DNA of 61,346 bases from Ignavibacteria bacterium. Lineage in GTDB: Bacteria; Bacteroidota; Ignavibacteria; UBA10030; SZUA-254. A program made the position numbers and the translations under genes. The DNA is taken from assembly GCA_016178625.1 (NCBI GenBank), contig JACOSX010000136.1, positions 1-61,346 on the forward strand, written 5' to 3'. Numbering within the stretch: the stretch's first letter is position 1; each line of letters opens with the position of its first letter. Below, piece by piece: positions 1 through 8,301 of this stretch. The notes beneath the pieces are model-generated. The model saw only the letters and a list, made by a program, of their open reading frames with translations, did no database searches and was not told the origin of the DNA.

Positions 1-63
1 AAGTAAATTATCGAATCCGGGGGCATCCCGCATTCCCCAAGTACTGTCAGCCTTTCGCACGTA

Positions 64-1590
64 CTACTGATCTCCTCTGAAAAAAGCATCCGATAACGCT
101 TTTGACGCGTTTGTATAAACAAGTTTTGCTAATCGCCTAACTTCAAACCAATCTAGGTTTGCCAAATACCACATCGTCCCTGTTGCAATCATCTCACATC
201 GCTCAAGTTCCACAGGATCGACCTTACCGGGAGTGTCCTCCGAAGTGTGGTGTGTGTAATCGGGATCGTGCGAGAACATGATGCCGGGAATTTTTCGGTC
301 AATGAACATCATGTGGTCACTGCCGCCGCTGTAGGGAGTGACGCGATAATTGAACATCGAATGACCACCACGAAGTGTCGTGATATCCATATTGTCTACC
401 ATCTCTGCCATATTCTCGACGACGTCGTTGACGCACGATGGAAGTGAGGCCGGTGTGCGAGTGAGGATTAACTTCGAGTGCAGCAACTCAAGGTTTTCTC
501 CCACCATATCCATGTTCATGTTGGCGAGAAATTTTCCGCCAAGCTCAGGTCCGACCATCTCCGGGTGCTTGTCAATGTATGCCATTGTGCCGTTCCATTC
601 CGGCACCCAGAGGAAGCGAAGGGAGCGTTTCGGTTTTGGTATGTGTCCGTTATCGATAAGTTCTTTCAACGTGCGAGCGATATCGAGAATCGCGCCCGAA
701 CCGCTGGCATTATCGTTGGCAGATTCTTTGGGATGATCGAGATGCGCGCTGAAGACGAGCTCCTCGTCCGGCTTCTCCGTCCCGCGGATGTGCGCGACCA
801 CAACGTCCATGAAATAGGGCTCAAGTCCGATTCCTTTCACCCACCCATGCAGCACGACGTTCTTCCCTGCAAGCAGCATGTTTTTCAATTTCTCTCCCTG
901 CCGATTCGTGAGATTGAAGCCAAAGGTAACCTTTGGCAATTCCTCAGTGCGGGGCCACATGCCGGTATATTGCAGCATGTCGGGATAGAACTTCGCGCGG
1001 TCATCATCAAGGTAACAAACAATTGCCTTTGCTCCGTACTTAAGCACGGCGAGACGATGGACTTCTCCGCCGTAGCCTGTGGCAAGGACAAACTTTCCCT
1101 TCACATCTTTTCCTTTGTAATCATCATCGCTCGTGCCCGCGCCGACCCACACAAGCTCGGCGGTGACATCTCCGGCATTTGAGTACGTCATCACGCTCAT
1201 TGCGATCTCCGGATAGCCGACGATCCGTTCATCATACGGCTCGGCCATCCTCAACTCTGCCGACGTGATGTCCCACCCCGATGGCGATTGCCACGTTTGA
1301 TATTGCACTTTCCCATCCGACTTGAACGACTCGATGTATGCGTCTTTCTCCGAGAAACCGTACTCACGCAGTTTGCCCAAGACGTAATGCGCGGCATCCC
1401 GATAACCACGTGAGCCCTGTATGCGGTGATGCCGCGTGATAGCGATGACGTGTTCCTTCGCCAGCTCACCGCTCAGCGCCTCATGAAAGAGGTCGCGAAG
1501 TTTGGGATCGAGAAGGTCGCGTCGGGGTTGAGCTGACGCCTGATCTGAAATGGAAAATATTATGAGGAGGATGGTCAAAAAGTTCTTCAT
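64..1590 (-). CDS. Secreted M28-family zinc metallopeptidase
   Basis: Predicted exported zinc-dependent peptidase of 508 residues. The start at 1590 follows AAAGGA by about 7 bases and opens straight into a signal peptide (MKNFLTILLIIFS...ASAQ); an in-frame ATG at 1611 would only add seven residues before it. A protease-associated insert lies in the middle (KGKFVLATGYGG region). The M28 catalytic half follows, with the ligand motifs SAHLDHP, NDNASGSG, VPEWNGT (catalytic Glu), NMDMVGE and, near the end, DPDYTHHTSEDT (last His). This is the usual architecture of exported M28 aminopeptidases. The actual substrate cannot be told from sequence, and no clear promoter was found upstream. Confidence 0.88.
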   Translation of the reverse strand: MKNFLTILLIIFSISDQASAQPRRDLLDPKLRDLFHEALSGELAKEHVIAITRHHRIQGSRGYRDAAHYVLGKLREYGFSEKDAYIESFKSDGKVQYQTWQSPSGWDITSAELRMAEPYDERIVGYPEIAMSVMTYSNAGDVTAELVWVGAGTSDDDYKGKDVKGKFVLATGYGGEVHRLAVLKYGAKAIVCYLDDDRAKFYPDMLQYTGMWPRTEELPKVTFGFNLTNRQGEKLKNMLLAGKNVVLHGWVKGIGLEPYFMDVVVAHIRGTEKPDEELVFSAHLDHPKESANDNASGSGAILDIARTLKELIDNGHIPKPKRSLRFLWVPEWNGTMAYIDKHPEMVGPELGGKFLANMNMDMVGENLELLHSKLILTRTPASLPSCVNDVVENMAEMVDNMDITTLRGGHSMFNYRVTPYSGGSDHMMFIDRKIPGIMFSHDPDYTHHTSEDTPGKVDPVELERCEMIATGTMWYLANLDWFEVRRLAKLVYTNASKALSDAFFRGDQ

Positions 1591-1733
1591 GACGGTTTCC
1601 TTTGTGAACAATTTAGGATTTCTCTTTTTTGGTTCTTTGTAGTTGTTGTTTCAGGTACGGAGATTCAGACGCACCAAGAAATAAGTTCGAAGGTTAGACA
1701 ATGTTCTGGGATCGCAAACGATCTTTGCCGTAG

Positions 1734-2495
1734 TTACCCAGCCTCATCCACGACCCCCTCCTCCACCTTCCGCCGTCTCTTCCCATACAAGAAACCGAAC
1801 ACCGTGCGAATGGGTCCGATGGCGAAGTACATCAGACCGGCAAGAGAGAGTTTTGCTTCTCCGCCAATGATAACAATCAGAAGAGACGTCGTTCCCACAC
1901 ATACCATTGAAAGGTTTGCCCAAATGTGCGCACGCGTATCTAATGTCTCTAAGGCATTCAACCCCAAGCTATCTCGCCGGTGATATGCGTGCCAGTAGAG
2001 AAGAATGAACACGATGAACACTGCGATGAACCCGAGATCATAAATGATCATCAATGTGCTACCCTGACCCTGTCCGATCATATTCTCGACGATACCATTC
2101 GGTCGCCGGACAGTGGCATTGCCCATAATCAGTTGGCTGACGAGGAGCGTCGCGAGAAATTTCAGAGGATAGACATAGAACAAAATCACGAACAGGAGCG
2201 CTGCGTTGAGCACGATTGTATAACGATCTTGTAGGCCGTAACGCCGGAAGAACACATAGTGACTATACCAGATCCAGATCAGCCAAGAAAAGCACAGCGC
2301 GAAGGCAATAAAACCGCTCATCGCTTCGAGCAGTTCACTGAACGTTTTCGGCACTTCGAGGGAGACGACCAACAACGTAACGGCGAAGGCAAACACCGCA
2401 TCGCTGAAACCTTCGATGCGGGTGACTTCGTGTCCGCGCCACCGGAAGCCCCGCTCGATGCCCAACCCTTTTGCAACTACATGCTGTCGATTCAA
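1734..2495 (-). CDS. TMEM175-like (DUF1211) potassium channel family protein
   Basis: Integral membrane protein of 253 residues with about six hydrophobic segments. The first carries the family hallmark R-x-x-x-FSDAVFAFAVTLL (here TRIEGFSDAVFAFAVTLL), the selectivity-filter region in bacterial TMEM175 proteins, which are K+-selective leak channels. The start is a TTG at 2495; no ATG lies ahead of the FSDAVFA motif in frame. It lies 40 bp downstream of the RDD-family gene on the same strand and probably shares its promoter at 3141-3169. Transport activity is inferred from the family only. Confidence 0.85.
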   Translation of the reverse strand: MNRQHVVAKGLGIERGFRWRGHEVTRIEGFSDAVFAFAVTLLVVSLEVPKTFSELLEAMSGFIAFALCFSWLIWIWYSHYVFFRRYGLQDRYTIVLNAALLFVILFYVYPLKFLATLLVSQLIMGNATVRRPNGIVENMIGQGQGSTLMIIYDLGFIAVFIVFILLYWHAYHRRDSLGLNALETLDTRAHIWANLSMVCVGTTSLLIVIIGGEAKLSLAGLMYFAIGPIRTVFGFLYGKRRRKVEEGVVDEAG

Positions 2496-2535
2496 CGACG
2501 TTCTTTCTTAAGGATATCGGAGTGACGCAGTCTCT

Positions 2536-3039
2536 TTACTTGTTCACCACCAATGTTCCCGCCAGGATATCATGGAGGGCTTGTTTCTGTTGAGTGAAAC
2601 CAGCCATGATGTATCCAACGCAGAAGATCAGTCCGGAGAGTATCTTTCCAAAATACCTCCCGGTTGCCCTACCGAAAGAAATCTGGCTGCCGTTTGTATC
2701 GGTGACGGTGATGTTCAGGACCATCTTTCCAAGCGTCGCACCTTTCTTCGATTCCATCAGAGCGAAGTAAAGCCAATCAGCAACGATGATCAGAACGATT
2801 GCCATTGCGTAAGCGCCGATAAACGCAATGAGAAATCCCACAGAATCGTCAACATCTTCATGCGCGAGCGCGCCGATCCCCAGCAAACCCAGCACGGGGA
2901 TAAAAAGGATAAACGTAACGACCGAAAGAATAAGCTTGTCGATGAGGTATGCGACGAACCGCTTCCAGAATCCAGCGTAGGACGCGATCGACGTCCGTCC
3001 TATAGGTGACTGCATCGGTTGTTGAACTATCTGTTCCAT
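2536..3039 (-). CDS. RDD family membrane protein
   Basis: A 167-residue membrane protein with the RDD signature: Arg in WKRFVAYLIDKLIL, where Asp sits in the first transmembrane helix, followed by further hydrophobic segments and the GATLGKMVLNITV stretch typical of the family. The start is well supported by AGGAGG six bases before the ATG. RDD proteins are poorly characterised; some act in ion transport or antiport. The gene is first in a two-gene unit with the TMEM175-like gene, so a role in ion handling is plausible but inferred. Confidence 0.87.
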   Translation of the reverse strand: MEQIVQQPMQSPIGRTSIASYAGFWKRFVAYLIDKLILSVVTFILFIPVLGLLGIGALAHEDVDDSVGFLIAFIGAYAMAIVLIIVADWLYFALMESKKGATLGKMVLNITVTDTNGSQISFGRATGRYFGKILSGLIFCVGYIMAGFTQQKQALHDILAGTLVVNK

Positions 3040-3140
3040 AAATCCTCCTGATGATGAAAGGAATATTGTTGAGTAGCTTTGCCGAGCGTTGTCGTTGGAA
3101 AGGACGGAAACAGACTGATATTCATTGTATGCACGGCAGG

Positions 3141-3169
3141 ATTGTACAAAAAATAAATGAGTGAGTCAA
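3141..3169 (-). promoter_or_regulatory. Promoter for RDD/TMEM175 genes
   Basis: Read on the minus strand: TTGACT (3164-3169), 17-bp spacer, TACAAT (3141-3146). This is a near-consensus housekeeping promoter about 100 bp before the RDD gene start. Confidence 0.72.
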
Positions 3170-3185
3170 GCAGACTAATGGTTAC

Positions 3186-3722
3186 TCATCTACGCTTGAC
3201 CGTCGTATTGAGAATGTTCACGCACTCTCCCGGTGATTTCACTACGGTAACAAATGTTGTCACGTCGTCGCGTCCTTCGTGTGTCAGTTCTTCTCCGAGT
3301 GAATTCACCACCGGTGTCCAGAAGTTTCCGACGACAACGATTGGTTTGCTGTGGATGATGTTCTTATTCATGAATTCCCACACCGCAGCGAGTTCGAACA
3401 ATGTACCTGTGCTTCCTTTGAGAACGACGTACGCGTCACCAAGCTCGATCAATTTCATGAGGCGATCGGTCAATGTCGTTGTGACGAATTTATGCACGAT
3501 GTAAGGATTTGCTTCGAGGCTGAAATACTTTGCGACAACGCCGATCGTTTTTCCGCCGGCCTCGCGCGCGCCTTGCGCAGTTGCTTCCATCGTTCCACCA
3601 TAACCACCATTGCAAATGTCGTATCCCGAGTTGGCAAGAAGCCCACCAAGTTCGCGCGCCGTTTCATACTCGGGTTCGCCGGAATGGGGACGGGAACTAC
3701 CGAAGATAGTAATCACCGACAT
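3186..3722 (-). CDS. LOG-family (lysine decarboxylase-like fold) protein
   Basis: A 178-residue Rossmann-like protein of the LOG/TIGR00730 superfamily. It has the N-terminal ITIFGSS motif, the CNGGYGGTMEA motif and a late GTLFE motif. LOG enzymes are nucleotide 5'-monophosphate phosphoribohydrolases that release cytokinin-type bases. The canonical active-site loop PGGxGTxxE reads KGSTGTLFE here: the Pro-Gly-Gly is replaced while the GT and the catalytic Glu are kept. An Arg is retained upstream in DRLMKL. The function could therefore be altered. It lies 18 bp downstream of the TonB receptor gene on the same strand, so the two may be co-transcribed. Confidence 0.82.
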   Translation of the reverse strand: MSVITIFGSSRPHSGEPEYETARELGGLLANSGYDICNGGYGGTMEATAQGAREAGGKTIGVVAKYFSLEANPYIVHKFVTTTLTDRLMKLIELGDAYVVLKGSTGTLFELAAVWEFMNKNIIHSKPIVVVGNFWTPVVNSLGEELTHEGRDDVTTFVTVVKSPGECVNILNTTVKRR

Positions 3723-3740
3723 GGAATAGCCTCAATACGA

Positions 3741-5753
3741 TTAATTGGTAAACTCCCAACTTACACCAAACCGCAGTTGTCGCTCGGGCATGGGGTAGAA
3801 CGACGTCATGATATACTTTCGATCAAGCAGATTATCCCAAATGAAGTGCACATACGCGTCGCCGAGATGAGCGATGATGACGAGATCAATGGTGCCGTTA
3901 GTAGGAATGGTGTACGAGAAACCGAGTGGGATGTACACCTGTGCCTGCTGATTGAATTCTTTTCCACTGTAAGAACTAAACACCCGTCCGCGGACCCCAG
4001 CTTTGAGATTGAGATGACCGTTAAACAGTTTGTCCCAAAAATACAAACCGCCATTTGCACTCCATTTGGGAAAATCGACACTGTCCACCCGATCATCAAC
4101 TCTATGATCAAGATATTGTGCATTTCCTTCCACAAAGAGACTACCGATGTGGGCAGAGACTCTTGTACTTGCACCGCTAAAAATCTCCTCATCGTCTCTG
4201 GCAAATCTAAAGACAGGATTTTGACCGCCGAGGTCCGTCCGCGTGTCGACAAGAATGGCATCTTTGATTGTTCTGTGGAAGAAGTTGAATTCAAACGACG
4301 AATTTCCCCCTGTGAACCGGAGACCTGCTTCGAAAAGATGATGATGTTCTGGTGAACTATCGATCGGGTCGGAGACTATTGGAGGGAACGCCCCTCCGTC
4401 ACGTTCCAACAATGTTGGAAACCGGTTCGAACGAGAGTATCCACCGAAGAGTTCAAGATTAGAAGCCGGTGAGAAGACGGCGTCGCCTCCATACGAGAGC
4501 TGATTTTCGTCCTCTAAATTGTCGAAGCGTGTGTACGGGGATAAAGATAGGAATTCTAAAAGTCGTACCTGCAATTTGCCAAAGACGCTTGCAAGGGTTG
4601 CGCGTCGTTCGGCAGTTGCTGGTGAAACAAGTGCACGCTGCGATTCGAGGGTAGCTCCAAGGTCGATGATCTGTCGATCAAATTCCTGATGATGCGAAAG
4701 TTTTAACCCCATCCACTGAGAACGTTGATCCTGCTGGATAAAAATACCGTTGGGATTGGAACGGTTCTCTTCGTCGCGATATTCACGCAAGTTTGATGAG
4801 AGATAGAGTGTAAGTGTGCTGACCGCATTTGAATCTCCGGGGAACCGTGCAGCCACGCCGAGCTGTACATCGTGGCGGGTAATCTTTTCGTACGCATCGG
4901 GATTGCGCACGACTGCCTGGATTTTATCAAACCGCAATGTACCAGGGGTGGTTGAAACGTTTATGCCACCATTGAGTCCCAATTGTGTTTGATTGTACAT
5001 CTCGGAGGCAAAAACATTCACTGTGTTGCTAACATTGTATCTGAGCTTCACGCGGGCATTCCATCCATCGTAGTCGTCGTTAGTGAATCGTGGACCGAAC
5101 GTGGTATGCTGAAACCCTGTCGTGACATTCAATCCTCGCATGACGTCCTGACTCACCATTCCGTCGACTGACCCGAAGCCGAATGCCGATTCAGTGTAAC
5201 GGAGATGTGAATAAGGGCGAAGCGCTTTCTTACTCTTGCTGATGAAATTAATCGCACCTCCCGTGCTATTGAGTCCATAGAGAAAAGCTCGCGTCCCTCG
5301 AACGAGCTCGAGCCGTTCGATCTGCTCAGTAGGATATACATTGAGGTTAACCATTCCTGAGAGGGGATCATTTAAACGGATTCCATCGCTCATGATCGAG
5401 ATATTCCTCAAGTCAAGACCCTGGATTGTGAGATCGTTTAACTGGTTGGGGCTTCCGAATTCTCTAATGTAAACGCCAGGCATCTGTTCCAGCAAATCGC
5501 CAGGATAACGATAGCTGGCAAAGTTGATTGTTGAGTCATTGATAATGTCACGAGGATTGAGAGATCGATCGATCGAACCGACAAGCGGAATGGGTTTCGT
5601 CAGTGTTGGCATGAGAGAATCCGACTTCTCTGCGTGCAGTGTGTCGGCTGCTGTACTGTCTGCAAAAACACCCTGAGGATACCCCTTCTGCGGCAGGGTG
5701 AAGAGCAGAATACACGGAAGAAGTATCAGGTACGCGCGCGAAGAGATGATCAT
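3741..5753 (-). CDS. TonB-dependent outer-membrane receptor
   Basis: A 670-residue outer-membrane receptor. A signal peptide (LILLPCILLFTLPQKGYPQG) is followed by a plug domain with YPGDLLEQMPGVYIREFG, then NQLNDLTIQGLD, SDGIRLNDPLSG and ERLELVRGTRAFLYG. A 22-strand-type beta-barrel follows, ending in RQLRFGVSWEFTN with the expected terminal aromatic. It resembles vitamin-B12/siderophore-type receptors (BtuB/CirA class), but no substrate can be assigned. It lies 63 bp downstream of ispE in the same orientation. Confidence 0.9.
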   Translation of the reverse strand: MIISSRAYLILLPCILLFTLPQKGYPQGVFADSTAADTLHAEKSDSLMPTLTKPIPLVGSIDRSLNPRDIINDSTINFASYRYPGDLLEQMPGVYIREFGSPNQLNDLTIQGLDLRNISIMSDGIRLNDPLSGMVNLNVYPTEQIERLELVRGTRAFLYGLNSTGGAINFISKSKKALRPYSHLRYTESAFGFGSVDGMVSQDVMRGLNVTTGFQHTTFGPRFTNDDYDGWNARVKLRYNVSNTVNVFASEMYNQTQLGLNGGINVSTTPGTLRFDKIQAVVRNPDAYEKITRHDVQLGVAARFPGDSNAVSTLTLYLSSNLREYRDEENRSNPNGIFIQQDQRSQWMGLKLSHHQEFDRQIIDLGATLESQRALVSPATAERRATLASVFGKLQVRLLEFLSLSPYTRFDNLEDENQLSYGGDAVFSPASNLELFGGYSRSNRFPTLLERDGGAFPPIVSDPIDSSPEHHHLFEAGLRFTGGNSSFEFNFFHRTIKDAILVDTRTDLGGQNPVFRFARDDEEIFSGASTRVSAHIGSLFVEGNAQYLDHRVDDRVDSVDFPKWSANGGLYFWDKLFNGHLNLKAGVRGRVFSSYSGKEFNQQAQVYIPLGFSYTIPTNGTIDLVIIAHLGDAYVHFIWDNLLDRKYIMTSFYPMPERQLRFGVSWEFTN

Positions 5754-5816
5754 GAGGGCAAAAAATTTTCAGAAAATATAGAGAAACGCGTCACGAGAAG
5801 CAATTGCATCCGGATG

Positions 5817-6665
5817 TCATGCCGGTATGAAATGCGGTGGCGTGATGAACACGCTATAGGCTTTATCCATGTTCCCCGCAGCCTCGCGGGCATCTGATTC
5901 TTTTGCGAAGAAGCCATACACGGCTGAGCCGCTTCCGGACATTTGTACAAACTCCGCGCGGGAATCGTACAGATTTTTCTTGACGCGGACAACTGCTCCA
6001 TGCGATCGAAGAACAAGTGGCTCAAAGTCGTTAGGTATATGAGCGACGAGAAGGCGGGGATCGCTGATATTCTCCTGTACGATCTGTTTGAGAGGGATGG
6101 CGGGTTTCTGGTTCTCGGTGAGAACTTGTTGGTACGCCCACGCGGTCGAAATATGAATGTTAGGGTATACGAGCACAATCCAGTATGGAATGTCCAGATC
6201 GAAATATTCGAGAACTTCACCGCGACCGGTTGCGTATGCTGTCCCTTCCTTCAAGAAATAGGGGACATCTGATCCGAGCTGAAGCGCGATCGCATTGAGT
6301 CGTTCGTGACTGATGTTGATATTCCACCACTTCACCAGTGCGAGGAGAGTAGCAGCTGCGTCTGAGCTTCCGCCCCCGAGCCCGGCGCCGACAGGGATGT
6401 TCTTCTTCAACGAGATCTGTACTCCCTGTTTGATGTTGCACTCGCGTTGGAGGAGACGTACGGCTCGAATGCAGAGATTGCGCTTGTCTATCGGGAGAGC
6501 TGGGTCGCTGCAAGCCAATGAGATTACTGATGCCAGCTCGATCTCAATCTCATCGAACACATTCACGCGGTGAAAGATGGTCTCAATTTCGTGGTATCCG
6601 TCCTTCCGCTTGCCGAGGATTCGTAGTCCGAGATTGATTTTGGCGTAGGCTTTGAGGCTAATCAT
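5817..6665 (-). CDS. ispE: 4-diphosphocytidyl-2-C-methyl-D-erythritol kinase
   Basis: GHMP-family kinase of 282 residues. It phosphorylates the 2-hydroxyl of CDP-methylerythritol in the MEP route to isoprenoids, in the cytosol. The start AYAKINLGLRILGKRKDGYHE, the ATP-binding PVGAGLGGGSSDAAATL loop and the C-terminal MSGSGSAVYGFF are diagnostic for IspE. Length matches the family. It starts at an ATG without a Shine-Dalgarno and diverges from the kds/lpt operon; a cruciform repeat occupies the shared intergenic region. Confidence 0.95.
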   Translation of the reverse strand: MISLKAYAKINLGLRILGKRKDGYHEIETIFHRVNVFDEIEIELASVISLACSDPALPIDKRNLCIRAVRLLQRECNIKQGVQISLKKNIPVGAGLGGGSSDAAATLLALVKWWNINISHERLNAIALQLGSDVPYFLKEGTAYATGRGEVLEYFDLDIPYWIVLVYPNIHISTAWAYQQVLTENQKPAIPLKQIVQENISDPRLLVAHIPNDFEPLVLRSHGAVVRVKKNLYDSRAEFVQMSGSGSAVYGFFAKESDAREAAGNMDKAYSVFITPPHFIPA

Positions 6666-6758
6666 GAGTGAATAGAAAATACCTTAAATGGGCGAGAGAA
6701 GCAATTGAACACCTGTGGTGGGGACGTTCTTGTTCGCAATCAAGTCTGGCCGAACCAT

Positions 6759-6891
6759 GGTGCTGGCTTACTTTGAGAAATCACGGCGGTCACGGACCAT
6801 TCCGTGACCGAATTCTGTGCTTGTGTCACGGTGTGGACTCCCGCTTTTCAGCGGGACAGGCTGTGACACCTGTGAAACTGAGCCACCACCC
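6759..6891. repeat. Cruciform palindromic element, family A copy 1
   Basis: A 133-bp element that is nearly identical to 21592-21701. The ends form an imperfect inverted repeat (GGTGCTGGCTTA... / ...TGAGCCACCACC). Inside are two hairpins: GGTCACGGA/TCCGTGACC, and a second stem whose loop carries an extra 23-bp hairpin (TCCCGC...GCGGGA) that copy 2 lacks. It sits in the divergent ispE/kdsA intergenic region, just before the kdsA promoter. It has no coding capacity. It looks like a small non-autonomous mobile element; that origin is inferred from the two dispersed copies. Confidence 0.8.
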
Positions 6892-6899
6892 GAACCCTT

Positions 6900-6927
6900 T
6901 TGATATTGGTTTGATTTTTCGTACTTT
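6900..6927 (+). promoter_or_regulatory. Promoter for kds/lpt operon
   Basis: TTGATA (6900-6905), 16-bp spacer, TACTTT (6922-6927), placing transcription start about 25 bp before the kdsA ATG. Match to consensus is moderate. Confidence 0.5.
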
Positions 6928-6959
6928 TATCACGACAAATTCTCACACGAAAGCCTTTC

Positions 6960-7784
6960 ATGGTCAGAGTCGGGAATATCAATATTGGCGATGGGAGCCC
7001 GCTGGTACTCATCGCTGGTCCGTGTGTTGTAGAGGGTCGAGAGATCACGCTTCAAACAGCGGAATACATCCAGAAGATCACCAGCAAATACCATGTACCT
7101 CTCATCTTTAAAGCGTCGTATAAGAAAGCAAACCGCACGAGTGGAGTCTCGTTTATGGGACTGGAGATGGGTGAGGCGCTGAAGATTCTCGCTGAAGTGA
7201 AACGAGACCTCGGCATTCCAGTGCTCACCGATATCCATTCAGAACTGGAAGCAGCGCCCGCCTCGGAAGTGGTTGATGTCCTTCAAGTGCCTGCATTCCT
7301 TTCACGACAGACAGAAATCTTGCAGGCGGCCGGACGAACGGGGAAAGCAGTGAATATCAAAAAAGGTCAATTCCTCGCCCCGCAGGATATGGAGCACCAA
7401 GCGCATAAGGTCACGATGACCGGCAACAAGAACGTGATGCTCACCGAGCGAGGAACAACGTTCGGTTATCATAATCTCGTCGTCGATATGCGGGCACTCA
7501 GCATCATGCGACAGTTCGGGCATCCGGTGATTCTCGATGCGACGCACTCCGTGCAATTACCGGGAGGGGCGAAAAACCATTCCAGTGGACAGCCCGAGTT
7601 TATTTTTCCGATTGCCCGAGCAGGGGTAGCTGTGGGTATCGATGGGTTGTTTGTCGAAACGCATCCCAATCCAGAACGCGCGCTCAGTGACGCAAGTAGT
7701 CAGTTAAAATTAGAGTTGTTGGAAGACCTCATTAAACAGGTGAAAGCCATCGATTCATTAGTGAAAGAACAATTTGCCATCTAA
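6960..7784 (+). CDS. kdsA: 3-deoxy-8-phosphooctulonate (Kdo-8-P) synthase
   Basis: A 274-residue class I DAHP-synthase-like enzyme that condenses phosphoenolpyruvate with D-arabinose 5-phosphate to Kdo 8-phosphate for lipopolysaccharide. Family motifs run through the protein: LIAGPCVVE, FKASYKKANRTS, PVLTDIH, LQVPAFLSRQT, NIKKGQFLAP, DATHSVQLPGG and FVETHPNPERALSDA. Length is normal. It is the first gene of a tight operon with kdsC, kdsD and the lpt genes. The reading frame overlaps kdsC by 11 bp. Confidence 0.96.
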   Translation: MVRVGNINIGDGSPLVLIAGPCVVEGREITLQTAEYIQKITSKYHVPLIFKASYKKANRTSGVSFMGLEMGEALKILAEVKRDLGIPVLTDIHSELEAAPASEVVDVLQVPAFLSRQTEILQAAGRTGKAVNIKKGQFLAPQDMEHQAHKVTMTGNKNVMLTERGTTFGYHNLVVDMRALSIMRQFGHPVILDATHSVQLPGGAKNHSSGQPEFIFPIARAGVAVGIDGLFVETHPNPERALSDASSQLKLELLEDLIKQVKAIDSLVKEQFAI

Positions 7785-8301
7785 TCGTATCACACGTTCA
7801 ACGCTGATTGACAAACTCAAGCGGATCCGCATGGTCGTTCTCGATGTCGATGGTGTTCTCACCGATGGTCGCATCATGTATGATGATCGCGGAACTGAAT
7901 ATAAAATGTTCAATGCACACGATGGCTTCGGGATCGAGCGTGCGCAGAAAAATGGCTTGAAGCTTGCCCTCATCACCGGGAGAGCTTCGCCGATTGTAAC
8001 CCTCAGAGCGAAGGAATTGGGTATCCGCGAAGTTCACCAGGGAGCGAAAGATAAGCTGAGGGTGTTCAAGCAGCTTACATCGAAATACAGGTTGCACCCC
8101 GACGAACTTTGCTATATGGGAGATGATGAACTTGATCTCCCGATTCTCCAGGCAGCTGGCGTGAGCGCCGCACCAGCGACTGCAATGCGCATAGTAACCG
8201 ACGCAGTTGATATCGTGACTATCCAAGACGGAGGTCGTGGTGCCGTGCGCGAACTTCTCGACGCGATCCTGAACGCGAAAAAAGTGATCCGGCTTCCATG
8301 A
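7774..8301 (+). CDS. kdsC: Kdo-8-phosphate phosphatase
   Basis: HAD-superfamily phosphatase of 175 residues that removes phosphate from Kdo 8-phosphate. Motif I is DVDGVLTDG, motif II ALITGRAS, the conserved Lys sits in HQGAKDKL, and motif III/IV is YMGDDELDLPIL. It lacks a cap domain, as KdsC proteins do. The likely start is TTG at 7774, inside the end of kdsA, because the next in-frame Met is already in strand 1 of the HAD fold. It overlaps the next gene by 4 bp (ATGA), implying translational coupling. Confidence 0.94.
   Translation: MPSNRITRSTLIDKLKRIRMVVLDVDGVLTDGRIMYDDRGTEYKMFNAHDGFGIERAQKNGLKLALITGRASPIVTLRAKELGIREVHQGAKDKLRVFKQLTSKYRLHPDELCYMGDDELDLPILQAAGVSAAPATAMRIVTDAVDIVTIQDGGRGAVRELLDAILNAKKVIRLP

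Noticed and set aside
478-1182. Long plus-strand open frame over the M28 peptidase gene
   Set aside because: It lies entirely antisense to a gene with full catalytic motifs, has no ribosome binding site and no family features.
3351-4355. 334-codon plus-strand frame
   Set aside because: Antisense to both the LOG-family gene and the TonB receptor barrel; composition is that of a shadow frame.
6668-7111. 147-codon plus-strand frame upstream of and into kdsA
   Set aside because: It reads through the cruciform repeat and into kdsA in another frame; no protein features.
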